A DNA stretch of 64,000 nucleotides from Roseiarcus sp963829505 (GTDB lineage Bacteria > Pseudomonadota > Alphaproteobacteria > Rhizobiales > Beijerinckiaceae): NCBI GenBank assembly GCA_963829505.1, contig CAWHIL010000004.1:124001-188000 (forward strand), given 5' to 3'. The stretch's first letter is position 1; every line of letters starts with the position of its first letter. A program made the translations under genes and the position numbers. The notes under the pieces were generated by a model that saw only the letters and a list, made by a program, of their open reading frames with translations, was not told the origin of the DNA and made no database searches. Positions 8,576-17,970 of this stretch are shown in pieces.

Positions 8576-8811
8576 TGGCGTCAACCTGACGCTGGTCCCG
8601 ACGCGCCGGAGCGCGCCGGTTAAAGCCTTACAGGAAGCTGGGGGAAGCGCGAGCGTGCGGATACCGTCTGGCAGCCGACAGAACCCGAGAGCCTCGTCGC
8701 CACGGCGGCGACCCGGTCAAGAGTCCGCGCCTGCGCGGCTTGTCGCTCTTCGGCGCCCGGCTGCGGGCGGCGGCTCATTTCATCCAGGAACGGAGCGGAC
8801 CCTTGTCGAGC

Positions 8812-10128
8812 ATGTCTAGAGTGGGCCTCGCGGCCGAGATCGACGCCTACGCAAAGGCCCACGGTCCATTGACGGTTGAACTCGCCGGCGCCGGCCAGAT
8901 GGGAACCGACATCGTCGTCGAGATCGCGCAGATGTCTGGCGTGAGGCTCGGCGCGATTTCCGAGATCGTCATCGACGCGGCGCGGGCCGCAGCCGTCATG
9001 GCGGGCCACGCCGAGGGCGACATCGTCACGGCGTCAAAGGCGTCCGATGTCGACCGCGCCATCGAAACGGGCAAAGTCGCCCTCACCGAGAGCTACCAGG
9101 CTTTGTGCTCGTCGGGCCGCATCGACGTCGTCATCGACGCGACCGGCAACCCGAGCGTCGGCACCCTCATCGCACTCGAGGCGATGAAGCACGGCAAGCA
9201 CATCGTCATGCTGAACGTCGAGGCCGACATCACGATCGGACGCTTCCTCAAGGCGGAAGCGCGGAAGGCCGGCGTCATGTTCACTGGCGCTGCGGGCGAC
9301 GAGCCGGCGGCGACAATCGAACTCATCGGCTTCGCCCAGGCGCTCGGTTTCGAGATCGTCGCGGCCGGCAAGGGCAAGAACAATCCGCTGCAGTTCGACG
9401 CGACCCCCGACGCCTTCGAGAAGGAGGCGCGCGAGCGCAACATGAACGCGCGCATGCTCGTCGAGTTCGTCGACGGCTCGAAGACCGCGATCGAAATGAC
9501 CGCGATCGCCAATGCGACCGGCCTCGTGCCGGACGTGCCCGGCATGCACGGGCCGAAGGCGTCGCGCGATAAGCTTGCGCAGGTGCTCTGCACCAAGGCC
9601 GACGGCGGCATTCTCTCCAAGTCCGGCGTCGTCGACTACTCGATCGGCGAGGGCGTGGCGCCCGGCGTCTTCTGCGTCGTCAAACCCCGCCATCCGCGCG
9701 TGCTCGAGCGCATGATCGACCTCAAGGTCGGCCCGGGCCCGTGCTTCAGCCTGCTCAGGCCCTACCATCTGACGAGCCTCGAGGTGACGCTGTCGGCGAT
9801 CCGCGCGGCGCGCGCCCGCCGCGCCGATCTCGAACCGCTCGATCGCCCGGTCGGCGAATGCGCCGCGGTCGCCAAGCGGGATCTTGCGCCCGGCCAGACC
9901 CTCGGCAAGATCGGTGAATACGACTATCGCGGCTTCGCCATGGAGTGGCTCGACGCGCGCAAGAGCGCAGCGCTGCCGCTCGGTCTCGCCGAGCGCTCGA
10001 AGGTCACGAAGCCGATCAAGGCCGGCGAAAAGCTCACCTATGACAATTGCGCCCCCGACGACACGCTGCTTCTGACCCAGATCCGCCGCCGCCTCGACCA
10101 GTCGGACGGCCAGTTCGCCCCCAACTGA
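8812..10128 (+). CDS. Homoserine dehydrogenase-like oxidoreductase with C-terminal SAF domain
   Basis: This 438-residue protein matches the group described as predicted homoserine dehydrogenases with a SAF domain (COG4091). The N-terminal Rossmann part has ELAGAGQMGTDIV, the middle has the catalytic-fold segment DVVIDATGNPSVG and a long central domain, and the C-terminal 90 or so residues form a SAF domain (AVAKRDLAPGQTLGKIGEYDY). A true Hom protein would have an ACT domain and a threonine-pathway context, both absent here. The context suggests oxidation of a sugar- or polyol-derived intermediate, but the substrate is unknown. A TTG at 8803 with GGAG seven bases upstream is an alternative start. 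E1 alpha begins 34 bases downstream. Confidence 0.8.
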   Translation: MSRVGLAAEIDAYAKAHGPLTVELAGAGQMGTDIVVEIAQMSGVRLGAISEIVIDAARAAAVMAGHAEGDIVTASKASDVDRAIETGKVALTESYQALCSSGRIDVVIDATGNPSVGTLIALEAMKHGKHIVMLNVEADITIGRFLKAEARKAGVMFTGAAGDEPAATIELIGFAQALGFEIVAAGKGKNNPLQFDATPDAFEKEARERNMNARMLVEFVDGSKTAIEMTAIANATGLVPDVPGMHGPKASRDKLAQVLCTKADGGILSKSGVVDYSIGEGVAPGVFCVVKPRHPRVLERMIDLKVGPGPCFSLLRPYHLTSLEVTLSAIRAARARRADLEPLDRPVGECAAVAKRDLAPGQTLGKIGEYDYRGFAMEWLDARKSAALPLGLAERSKVTKPIKAGEKLTYDNCAPDDTLLLTQIRRRLDQSDGQFAPN

Positions 10129-10162
10129 CGGTTCAGGCGCAGGAGCAGCCGGAGATTTGTTG

Positions 10163-11185
<1,023 letters not shown>

Positions 11186-11198
11186 GACGCCTCCACCC

Positions 11199-12197
11199 AT
11201 GGACACAGCTGTTCGCGAACTGACCTACGCCCAGGCCGTCCAGGAGGCGATCGCGATCGCGATGGAGAAGGACGACCGGGTGATTCTGCTCGGCGAGGAC
11301 GTTGGCGTCTACGGCGGCGCCTTCCAGGTCACCGGCGACCTCGTCCACCGCTTCGGCGAGGACCGGGTGATGGACACGCCGATCTCGGAGCTCGGCGGCG
11401 CCGGCGTCGCGGTCGGGGCGGCGCTGACCGGCATGCGGCCGATCTTCGAGATCCAGTTCTCCGACTTCGTGACGCTGGCGATGGAGCAGATCGTCAACCA
11501 GGCGGCGAAATTGCGCTTCATGCTCGGCGGCTCGGTCTCCGTGCCGATGGTCGTGCGCCTGCCGTCCGGCTCGGGCACCGGCGCCGCCGCCCAGCACAGC
11601 CAGGCCCTGCAAGCCTGGCTCGCGCACGTCCCCGGCCTCAAGGTCGTCGAGCCGAGCACGCCCCGCGACGCCAAGGGGATGCTGCTCGCGGCGATCGAGG
11701 ATCCCGACCCCGTCATCATCTACGAGCACAAGCTCCTTTACAAAACCAAGGGCGAGGTTCCCGCGGGCCATTACACGACCTCGCTCGACAAGGCCGAAGT
11801 GCGCCGGCAGGGGCGCGATCTCACGATCGTCGCCTCCGGCATCATGACCGGCAAGGCGCTCGACGCGGCGGCCGAACTCGGCAAAGGCGGCGTCGAGGCC
11901 GAGGTCATCGATCTCAGGTCGCTCCGTCCGTTCGACATCGACGCCATCAGCCGGAGCGTCAAGAAGACGTCGCGGCTCCTGTGCGTCTACGAAGGCGTGA
12001 AGACGCTCGGCATCGGCGCCGAAATCAGCGCCGCGATCGCCGAGAGCGAGGCTTTCGACTTTCTCGACGCGCCGATCCTCAGGTTAGGCGGCGCGGATTG
12101 TCCGATCCCCTACTCGCCCATCCTCGAGAAGGCGGCGGTGCCGCAGACCGACGACATCCTCGCCGCCGCCCGCAAGCTCGCCGAGGGTCGGGTCTGA
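11199..12197 (+). CDS. 2-oxo acid/acetoin dehydrogenase complex E1 component, beta subunit
   Basis: This 332-residue partner of the upstream alpha subunit shows the usual beta-chain features: LGEDVGVYGGAF near residue 30, RVMDTPISELGGAGVAVGAAL, EIQFSDFVTLAMEQIVNQAAK and the C-terminal transketolase-like domain with IDLRSLRPFD. It begins 13 bases after the alpha gene and ends 4 bases before the E2 gene, so the three are surely cotranscribed. The protein is of ordinary length for the family. No E3 (lipoamide dehydrogenase) gene is present nearby, so the complex must use an E3 encoded elsewhere. Confidence 0.9.
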   Translation: MDTAVRELTYAQAVQEAIAIAMEKDDRVILLGEDVGVYGGAFQVTGDLVHRFGEDRVMDTPISELGGAGVAVGAALTGMRPIFEIQFSDFVTLAMEQIVNQAAKLRFMLGGSVSVPMVVRLPSGSGTGAAAQHSQALQAWLAHVPGLKVVEPSTPRDAKGMLLAAIEDPDPVIIYEHKLLYKTKGEVPAGHYTTSLDKAEVRRQGRDLTIVASGIMTGKALDAAAELGKGGVEAEVIDLRSLRPFDIDAISRSVKKTSRLLCVYEGVKTLGIGAEISAAIAESEAFDFLDAPILRLGGADCPIPYSPILEKAAVPQTDDILAAARKLAEGRV

Positions 12198-12201
12198 AAT
12201 C

Positions 12202-13635
12202 ATGGCCGTCGAAGTCATCCTTCCGCGCGTCGACATGGACATGACGACGGGCAAGATCACCAAGTGGTTCGCCAACGAAGGCGATGCCGTGACGAAAGGA
12301 CAGGCCCTGTTCGAGATCGAGTCGGACAAGGCGGCGATGGAAGTCGAATCGCCGGCCGCCGGCGTGCTCCGTGGCGTCACAGGGCGCCCCGGCGACGAAC
12401 TGCCGGTCGCGACGGTCGTCGGCTGGATCGTCGCGCCGGGCGAGGCCTTCGAGCAGAAGTCGCCGGCCGGCGCCAGCGCCGCCGCGGCGCCTGCCGCCCC
12501 CGCAAAGGCGGCCTCGGACAGTCCCGCCGTCGAAGCCGACAAGGCAGCGCCGACGACGGCGGAAGCCCAGGGCGACCTGCGCGCCACGCCGAAGGCGCGG
12601 CGTCTCGGGCGCGAGCTTGGCGTGGCGTTGCTCGAAGTTCAGGGCCGCGGCCCCGGCGGCCGCATCCAGGGCGCCGACGTCGAGGCCGCCGCCGCCAAGC
12701 GCGGCGCGGCCGCCGCGGCGCACGCGCCCGCGAGCGCGCTGGCGAATGCGCAGGCCGGTCCGGCGGCGCGGCGCCTCGCGGCCGAACTCGGGGTCGAGAT
12801 CGCCGGCGTCAAGGGCACGGGCGAAAAGGGCCTCGTCACCAAGGACGACGTCAAGACCGCCTTCCGCGGCGGCGGCGTCACTCTCCCGGCGACGGCGATC
12901 CCAGACGTCCCGACCGTCGACTTCGAAAAATTCGGGCCCGTCGAGGTCACGCCGCTTTCGCGCATAAAACGGATCTCCGGGCCCCGGCTGCACGCCTCGT
13001 GGCTGAACATCCCGCATGTCACCCATTGCGACGAGGCCGACATCACCGAGCTCGAGGCCTTCCGCCGCACGCTCGACGAAGCCGGCAAGGCCGACAAGGA
13101 CGCCTATCGCGTCTCGCTGCTGCCGCTCGTCATCAAGGCCTCGGTCGCGGCGCTGAAAGCCTTTCCGCTGTTCAACTCGGCGCTCGTCCCGACGAAGGAC
13201 GCGCTCGTCACGCGCAACTACTGGAACATCGGCGTCGCCATCGACACGCCCGACGGCCTCGTCGTCGCGGTCGTGCGCGAGGCGGACCGCAAGGGCGTCA
13301 CCGACATCGCGCGCGAACTCGGCGCGCTCTCGGCGAAAGCGCGCGAAGGCAAGCTGACGCCGGCCGAAATGCAGGGCGCGACTTTCACCATCTCTTCGCT
13401 CGGCGGCATCGGCGGCACGGCGTTCACCCCCATCGTCAACGCGCCCGAAGTCGCCATCCTCGGCGTCGTGCGGGCGAGCATGGCGCCGGTGTGGGATGGG
13501 GCGGCGTTCCAGCCGCGCCTCATGCTGCCGCTCTGCCTCAGCTATGACCACCGGGTGATCGACGGCGCCGCCGCCGCCCGCTTCACGCGCCGCCTCGCCG
13601 ACCTCCTGACCGACATCCGCCGCGTGCTGCTTTGA
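12202..13635 (+). CDS. Dihydrolipoyl acyltransferase (E2) with two E3-binding domains
   Basis: This 477-residue E2 has a lipoyl domain (1-80, lipoyl Lys43 in ESDKAAME), an Ala-rich linker, two successive peripheral-subunit-binding domains (about 128-164, starting ATPKARRLGRELGV; about 186-221, starting AGPAARRLAAELGV), another linker, and a catalytic domain from about 245. The catalytic motif is DHRVIDG with His450. Most bacterial E2 chains have a single binding domain, so the tandem pair is unusual. The catalytic domain resembles pyruvate-type E2 (SRIKRISGPRLHASW). It is the last gene of the operon; a toxin-antitoxin pair with its own promoter follows. Confidence 0.9.
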   Translation: MAVEVILPRVDMDMTTGKITKWFANEGDAVTKGQALFEIESDKAAMEVESPAAGVLRGVTGRPGDELPVATVVGWIVAPGEAFEQKSPAGASAAAAPAAPAKAASDSPAVEADKAAPTTAEAQGDLRATPKARRLGRELGVALLEVQGRGPGGRIQGADVEAAAAKRGAAAAAHAPASALANAQAGPAARRLAAELGVEIAGVKGTGEKGLVTKDDVKTAFRGGGVTLPATAIPDVPTVDFEKFGPVEVTPLSRIKRISGPRLHASWLNIPHVTHCDEADITELEAFRRTLDEAGKADKDAYRVSLLPLVIKASVAALKAFPLFNSALVPTKDALVTRNYWNIGVAIDTPDGLVVAVVREADRKGVTDIARELGALSAKAREGKLTPAEMQGATFTISSLGGIGGTAFTPIVNAPEVAILGVVRASMAPVWDGAAFQPRLMLPLCLSYDHRVIDGAAAARFTRRLADLLTDIRRVLL

Positions 13636-13687
13636 GTTCGAGCGGCGGAAACGAGGAAGATCTGACTCACACCTTGAACATGAGGTA

Positions 13688-13716
13688 TTGACTTGAAGCC
13701 GTACAGAGTGTACGGT
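13688..13716 (+). promoter_or_regulatory. Promoter and palindromic operator of the PIN toxin-antitoxin pair
   Basis: TTGACT (13688-13693), 17 bases, then TACGGT (13711-13716). A perfect inverted repeat, CCGTACA-GAG-TGTACGG (13699-13715), fills the spacer and -10, as expected for autorepression. The predicted transcript would start at or within a few bases of the antitoxin ATG at 13724, and no Shine-Dalgarno sequence is visible, so the mRNA may be leaderless. Confidence 0.6.
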
Positions 13717-13723
13717 TTTCCGC

Positions 13724-13978
13724 ATGAGTTACGAACCACCGAAGATCGGGGCGGAAGACGCGCGCGCCAGGCTGCCGCAATTGCTGGACAACGCGGGTCG
13801 CGGCTTGCCCACCATCATCACGCGGCACGGCAAGCCGATCGCGGCGCTCGTGCCGATCAACGAGGCGCGGGCCCGTCAGAAGCCATTTCCGGATGAGCTC
13901 ATCGGCTCGGGCGCGGGCTACTGGGGCGACGACAGCGCAAGGACGCTGCGCGAGATGCGCGAGGAATGGGAGCGGTGA
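13724..13978 (+). CDS. Phd/YefM-type antitoxin
   Basis: This 84-residue protein has the Phd/YefM N-terminal DNA-binding fold (KIGAEDARARLPQLLDNAGRG, then ITRHGKPIAALVPI) and a C-terminal, charged, probably disordered toxin-binding tail. It would neutralise the downstream PIN toxin and repress its own promoter through the palindrome at 13699-13715. The gene overlaps the toxin gene by 13 bases, typical for such pairs. It is a vapB-like antitoxin by position but Phd-like by fold. Confidence 0.85.
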   Translation: MSYEPPKIGAEDARARLPQLLDNAGRGLPTIITRHGKPIAALVPINEARARQKPFPDELIGSGAGYWGDDSARTLREMREEWER

Positions 13979-14388
13979 TCGAGACGCCGCCGGCGGGAAG
14001 TCTCGTCGTGCTCGACGCCGCGCCGATCATCTACAGGCTCGAGAATCATCCGGCGTTGCGGGCTCGTTTCGATCCGATCTTCGACGCGCACGCAGCCGGA
14101 CGCATCAGGTTCGTCGTCTCGGCCATCACCGTCGCGGAAGTCGTCGCGGGACCGATCGGACGGCAGGACGAAGGCGCGGCGCAGGCTTATTTTGCGATGC
14201 TCGACAGTTGGGGCGTCATCCCGCTGAACGCGCGACTTGCCCTTGAAGTGGCGCGCGTGCGGAAGTCGCTCGGCCTGAAGCTCCCCGATGCTGCGATCGT
14301 TGCGACCGCCTATCACGTCGGGGCCGACGCGATCGTCACCCACGATCGGCATTTTTCGCGGGTGAAGGGTCTTCGGGTCATTGCGTAA
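13966..14388 (+). CDS. PIN-domain ribonuclease toxin (VapC-type)
   Basis: This 140-residue PIN-domain protein shows the acidic metal-binding residues of the fold in order: Asp in VVLDAAPIIY, Glu in TVAEVVAG, Asp in LPDAAIVATA and Asp in THDRHFS. VapC-family toxins cut specific RNAs, often initiator tRNA or rRNA, when their antitoxin is lost. The ATG overlaps the antitoxin end; a GTG at 13975 is an alternative start. The gene is intact. It ends about 50 bases before the tRNA-His gene on the opposite strand. Confidence 0.85.
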   Translation: MGAVIETPPAGSLVVLDAAPIIYRLENHPALRARFDPIFDAHAAGRIRFVVSAITVAEVVAGPIGRQDEGAAQAYFAMLDSWGVIPLNARLALEVARVRKSLGLKLPDAAIVATAYHVGADAIVTHDRHFSRVKGLRVIA

Positions 14389-14439
14389 GCCGGTTCGTGT
14401 CGACCCTGATTTCAAGGACGCTGCGATTGCATTTGCCTG

Positions 14440-14516
14440 TGGTACCGCCACCCCGGCTCGAACGGGGGACCTCTAGATCCACAATCTAGCGCTCTAACCA
14501 ACTGAGCTATGGCGGC
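14440..14516 (-). tRNA. tRNA-His (anticodon GTG)
   Basis: The minus strand folds as a cloverleaf: acceptor GCCGCCA/TGGCGGT, D arm with AGCTCAGTTGGTTAGAGC, anticodon stem CTAGA/TCTAG around loop TTGTGGA (anticodon GTG), T arm CCCCG TTCGAGC CGGGG, and an encoded CCA at 14440-14442. The first pair is G1:U72 and the discriminator is A73. This is the alphaproteobacterial tRNA-His form that lacks the usual extra G-1. Confidence 0.97.
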
Positions 14517-14629
14517 CCGGCTTTGGCGGCGGAACCTGTAGTCGCAAAGGCATGGAGGCGCAAGGCCGGCGGGGGCGCGCGTCATGGCGAAATCCCAAAT
14601 GGCTGACGGATCGCACGGGCCTCCACCGA

Positions 14630-14757
14630 CCTCGTCCTGAGGCGCCCCGAAGGGGCCTCGAAGGACGTTCCAGGAGGCGGCAAGCCCAGGAGCCGTCGGC
14701 GGGCCCTGAACATCCTTCGAGGCCCTTTGCTTGCGCAAAGGGCGCCTCAGGATGAGG
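14630..14757. repeat. REP-like palindromic element, copy 1
   Basis: Two hairpin units face each other. The left begins CCTCGTCCTGAGG and the right ends CCTCAGGATGAGG, with CTCGAAGGACGTTC and ATCCTTCGAG as inner arms. The same layout recurs at 24846-24960, 27619-27737, 29305-29410 (truncated) and 45677-45795. This copy has a divergent core (GGCGCC in place of AGGAGC). Confidence 0.85.
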
Positions 14758-14884
14758 TCCGTGTCGCGTGATGGGCGCGGCAACGTTTGAGGTTTCAACC
14801 CGTGGCGCGCGCTTGACCCGGCGCCGCGCCTGCCTCATGGCTCGGCCTCCTCGACGGTCGGGGCCTCCTCCAAGGCGGCATACT

Positions 14885-15634
14885 GTGCGCTTTCTCATGG
14901 CTCTCCTCGCGATCGCCGGCCTCGCCGCCGCAGCGCCCGCGGCGGCCGCCGATCCTGTCGCCTTCGACGGCGCCGCCGGTCAGGCGATCGGCGGCACGCT
15001 GGCGATCCCGAAGGGGGCGGGCCCGTTCCCCGCGGTCGTATTGCTCCATTCCTGCCTCGGCCTGCCGTCCAATCTCCGCGCCATCGAAGCGGCGCTGGCG
15101 GAAAGCGGCTTCGTCGCCCTCTTCGTCGACGAATTCTCGTCCCGCGGGCTCAAGGAGACCTGCACGGTCGACTTCCCGGCGCTCCGCGACGACGCCTTCG
15201 GCGCGCTCGCCTTTCTCGCCCGCCGGCCGGACGTCGATCCGAAACGCGTCGCCATCGTCGGCTTCTCGCAAGGCGGCGACGGCGCGCTCGAGGTCGCAGC
15301 CTCCCCGGCCGCGCCGGACGGGACGCGCTTCCGCGCCGCCGCGGCTTTCTATCCCCCTTGCGCCAATCAGATCGGCCGGCGGCTCGTCCTCCCGACGCTG
15401 ATCGTGGTCGGAGCGGCCGACGCCGTGACGCCGGCCGCCGACTGTCGCCGCCTCGCCGACGGACAGCCGGACGTGCGGCTGACCGTCCTTCCCGGCGCGG
15501 GCCATTGCTTCGACGATCCGGCCTTCGCCGGGGGAAAGCGGGTGCTCGGCATGAGCCTCCGCTACGACCCGGCGGGCGCCCGGGCGGGCATGGCCGATCT
15601 CGTCGGCTTTCTCCACGGCGCCCTAGACCGCTAA
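14885..15634 (+). CDS. Exported dienelactone hydrolase-family protein
   Basis: From the GTG at 14885 this is a 249-residue alpha/beta hydrolase with a signal peptide (RFLMALLAIAGLAAAAPAAA, cleavage likely after AAA). The catalytic triad of the dienelactone hydrolase family can be read: Ser in GFSQGG (the family often has Cys here), Asp in VGAADAVTP and His in GAGHCF. An acidic loop, FVDEFSSRGLKETC, contains conserved Asp and Glu. It probably acts in the periplasm on an ester or lactone; the substrate is unknown. In-frame ATGs at 14837 and 14897 are alternative starts, and only 14885 or 14897 gives a clean signal peptide. Confidence 0.75.
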   Translation: MRFLMALLAIAGLAAAAPAAAADPVAFDGAAGQAIGGTLAIPKGAGPFPAVVLLHSCLGLPSNLRAIEAALAESGFVALFVDEFSSRGLKETCTVDFPALRDDAFGALAFLARRPDVDPKRVAIVGFSQGGDGALEVAASPAAPDGTRFRAAAAFYPPCANQIGRRLVLPTLIVVGAADAVTPAADCRRLADGQPDVRLTVLPGAGHCFDDPAFAGGKRVLGMSLRYDPAGARAGMADLVGFLHGALDR

Positions 15635-15644
15635 ACGACGCCTC

Positions 15645-15677
15645 CCTTCTCCCCGCAAAGGGGCGGGGAGAGGGGGA
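15645..15677. repeat. Short GC-rich hairpin after the hydrolase gene
   Basis: CTTCTCCCCGC-AAAG-GGGCGGGGAGAGG forms a stem-loop 11 bases after the stop codon. It may serve as a terminator, but no T-run follows. Similar CTCCCC-type inverted repeats lie at 20085-20184. Confidence 0.5.
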
Positions 15678-15845
15678 ATGATCGCAGCCTCGTTCACGTT
15701 TGCGCCACAAAACTGGCCGATTGGACCGGCCGAACCAGCAAAAGGAAACGTGCGGGGATGATTTCGAAGACGCGACTTCCTGATCGGGACGGCCTCGACC
15801 GCGCTCGCAGCGCCACTTGCGGCGGCGCCCGCGCTCGGCCGCGAC

Positions 15846-16604
15846 ATGTCGCCGCCGCTCAATGACAAGGCCGCCTTCATCGCCTGGGGCAAGGCGAACA
15901 CCAGCGAGGATCCCGTCTATCTCGAGCGGCGCTTCGACCGCTACAAGGAGGTGCTGGCGTTCGGCGACCTCTATACGCCGGCCGAGAAGCGCGCCTTTCT
16001 CCTGACGCCCCGCCAGGAATTCACCCGGCCGGAGGACAAGGACCAGGCCTATGTCAGCCATTACATCGATATCGGCTTTGGCGTGACCATCACGCCGCCC
16101 GGCACGATGGGGCGGATGACGAGCACGCTGCAGGTGCGTAACGGCGACAAGGTGCTCGAGATCGGCACCGGCTCGGGCTACCAGTCGGCGCTGCTGACCT
16201 ATCTCACCTCGCGCGTCTATTCGATCGAGATCATCCCCGAACTCGCGGCGCGCACGCGGGGCGTCTACGACCGGCTGATCGGCGCGGGCTACAAGGAATA
16301 TGCCGACATCGCGACCCGCAGCGCCGACGGCTATTTCGGCTGGGCGGAGGCGGCGCCCTTCGACAAGATCATCGTCACCTGCGGCATCGACCACATTCCG
16401 CCGCCCCTGCTTCAACAGCTCAAGCCCGACGGCGTCATGGTCATCCCCGTCGGGCCGCCGGGCGCCCAGCACATCCTCAAGGTTACAAAGAAGACGGGCG
16501 CCGACGGCCAGACCACGGTCGCGCGCTCCGACATTTTCGGCGGCAAGGTCATCCCCTTCGTCCCCTTGAGCGGCGGCCACCAGGCCGGCGGCGATTCGGG
16601 CTGA
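15846..16604 (+). CDS. Protein-L-isoaspartate O-methyltransferase homologue, Tat signal out of frame
   Basis: The methyltransferase has motif I VLEIGTGSGYQSALL, post-I YSIEIIPELA, and FDKIIVTCGIDHIPPPLL, matching PCMT enzymes that repair isoaspartyl residues using S-adenosylmethionine. From this ATG it is 252 residues. The frame stays open upstream to 15762 and encodes RRDFLIGTASTALAAPLAA, a Tat signal peptide without a usable start. The ATG at 15758 is one frame off: dropping one A near 15767 gives MISRRDFLIG, a perfect Tat leader. So the native product is probably an exported enzyme of about 281 residues, and the indel is either a mutation or a sequencing error. The long insert before motif I (about 1-95) is outside the usual PCMT length. 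Confidence 0.78.
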   Translation: MSPPLNDKAAFIAWGKANTSEDPVYLERRFDRYKEVLAFGDLYTPAEKRAFLLTPRQEFTRPEDKDQAYVSHYIDIGFGVTITPPGTMGRMTSTLQVRNGDKVLEIGTGSGYQSALLTYLTSRVYSIEIIPELAARTRGVYDRLIGAGYKEYADIATRSADGYFGWAEAAPFDKIIVTCGIDHIPPPLLQQLKPDGVMVIPVGPPGAQHILKVTKKTGADGQTTVARSDIFGGKVIPFVPLSGGHQAGGDSG

Positions 16605-16800
16605 CGCCCCTCATCGAGGAGGGGGGGGTCTCACGGACTTGAATCGTGAGCCTTGGCGCGGCCAATCCCATGGTCCGCGTGACCCCCCGCCCTGTCCCTC
16701 GCCTGCAAGGGGGAGGGGACGCAAGCGGCGACAGTTCAGGCTGGGTATTGCTCCCTGAGCCTCCACCGGGAGCTCAACTCCAAGACCAAGAGGCGCGCAC

Positions 16801-17823
16801 ATGAGTCTCGTCGTCGTCACCGGCGGGTCCGGCTTTCTCGCCGGCCATTGCATCATCGAGGCTCTCGCGGCGGGCCACGACGTGCGCGCGACGCTGCGCG
16901 ACGCCTCCCGCGGCGAAAGAGTGCGCGCCGAACTCGCCCGCGCCGGCGCGCAGGGCCTGCGCCTCTCCTTCGCCGCAGCCGACCTCGAACGGGACGCTGG
17001 ATGGCCGGAGGCGATGGCCGGCGCCGACTTCGTCCTGCACGTCGCGTCGCCTTTCCCCTTGAACGTGCCGAAGGACGAGAATGAACTCATCCGCCCCGCC
17101 CGCGACGGCGCCCGTCGGGTGCTGAAAGCCGCGCGCGCCGCGGGCGTCAAGCGCGTCGTTCTCACTTCGTCCTTCGCCGCCATCGGCTATGGCCATCGCA
17201 ACCCGACCGCGACGTTCGACGAGACGAACTGGACGGATGTCGATGGGCCAGGCGTCTCGGCTTACGCCAAGTCGAAGACGATCGCCGAGCGCGCGGCCTG
17301 GGACTTCGTCGCGAAGGAAGGCGGCCCCGAACTCGCGGTGGTAAATCCGACCGGCATCTTCGGTCCGGCGCTCGGTCCAGACCTCTCGACCTCGGTCGTC
17401 TACGTCAAGCGCATGCTCGACGGCGCGATGCCGGCCCTGCCGCGCCTGAGCTTCGGCGTCGTCGACGTGCGCGACGTCGCCGATCTGCACCTGAAGGCCA
17501 TGACCGACCCGCGCGCCAGGGGCGAGCGCTTCCTCGCCGTGTCGGGCGACTTCATCGCGCTCGGCGCCATCGCCGAAATCCTGAAGAGCCGGCTCGGCCC
17601 CGCCGCGCGCCGCGTCAAGACCCGCGTGCTGCCCGACCTCATGGTGCGGGCGGCGTCGCTCTTCGACCCGACCATCCGGCAGATCGTCCCGGAACTCGGC
17701 AAGACGAAGAACGCGACAAGCGCCAAGGCCGAGCGCCTCCTCGGCTGGTCGCCGCGTCCGCGCGAGGAGGCGATCGTCGCCAGCGGCGAGAGCCTGATCA
17801 AGCTCGGGCTGGTCAAGCCCTGA
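16801..17823 (+). CDS. NAD(P)-dependent epimerase/dehydratase, flavonol reductase-like SDR
   Basis: This 340-residue extended short-chain dehydrogenase has the nucleotide-binding motif VVTGGSGFLAGH at its N-terminus, the Ser of VVLTSSFAAIGYG, and the YAKSK catalytic pair (Tyr and Lys). It most resembles dihydroflavonol-4-reductase/cinnamoyl-CoA reductase-type proteins, which reduce aldehydes or ketones. The true substrate is not evident. The gap before it (16605-16800) carries a G-run and short inverted repeats but no gene. It stands alone on the plus strand, convergent with the pirin gene. Confidence 0.85.
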   Translation: MSLVVVTGGSGFLAGHCIIEALAAGHDVRATLRDASRGERVRAELARAGAQGLRLSFAAADLERDAGWPEAMAGADFVLHVASPFPLNVPKDENELIRPARDGARRVLKAARAAGVKRVVLTSSFAAIGYGHRNPTATFDETNWTDVDGPGVSAYAKSKTIAERAAWDFVAKEGGPELAVVNPTGIFGPALGPDLSTSVVYVKRMLDGAMPALPRLSFGVVDVRDVADLHLKAMTDPRARGERFLAVSGDFIALGAIAEILKSRLGPAARRVKTRVLPDLMVRAASLFDPTIRQIVPELGKTKNATSAKAERLLGWSPRPREEAIVASGESLIKLGLVKP

Positions 17824-17970
17824 AGCGCCGGGGCCGCGCGCCGGCGGATGGGCGTCGCTCACGCAGAATGTTACGCCCGACAGCGATCTCAAGGGCTTGA
17901 GACCTCCCTTGCGCACTTTCGTAACTCCCAGGCGATAGGCTCCCACGGTTGTCGGAGGCGGCGGGTGTGT

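Noticed and set aside
8812..10128. True homoserine dehydrogenase (Hom)
   Set aside because: It lacks the ACT regulatory domain, has a SAF domain instead, and is not near threonine or methionine genes.
14440..14516. tRNA-His as the attachment site of an integrated island
   Set aside because: No integrase gene and no direct repeat of the tRNA 3' end were found in the window.
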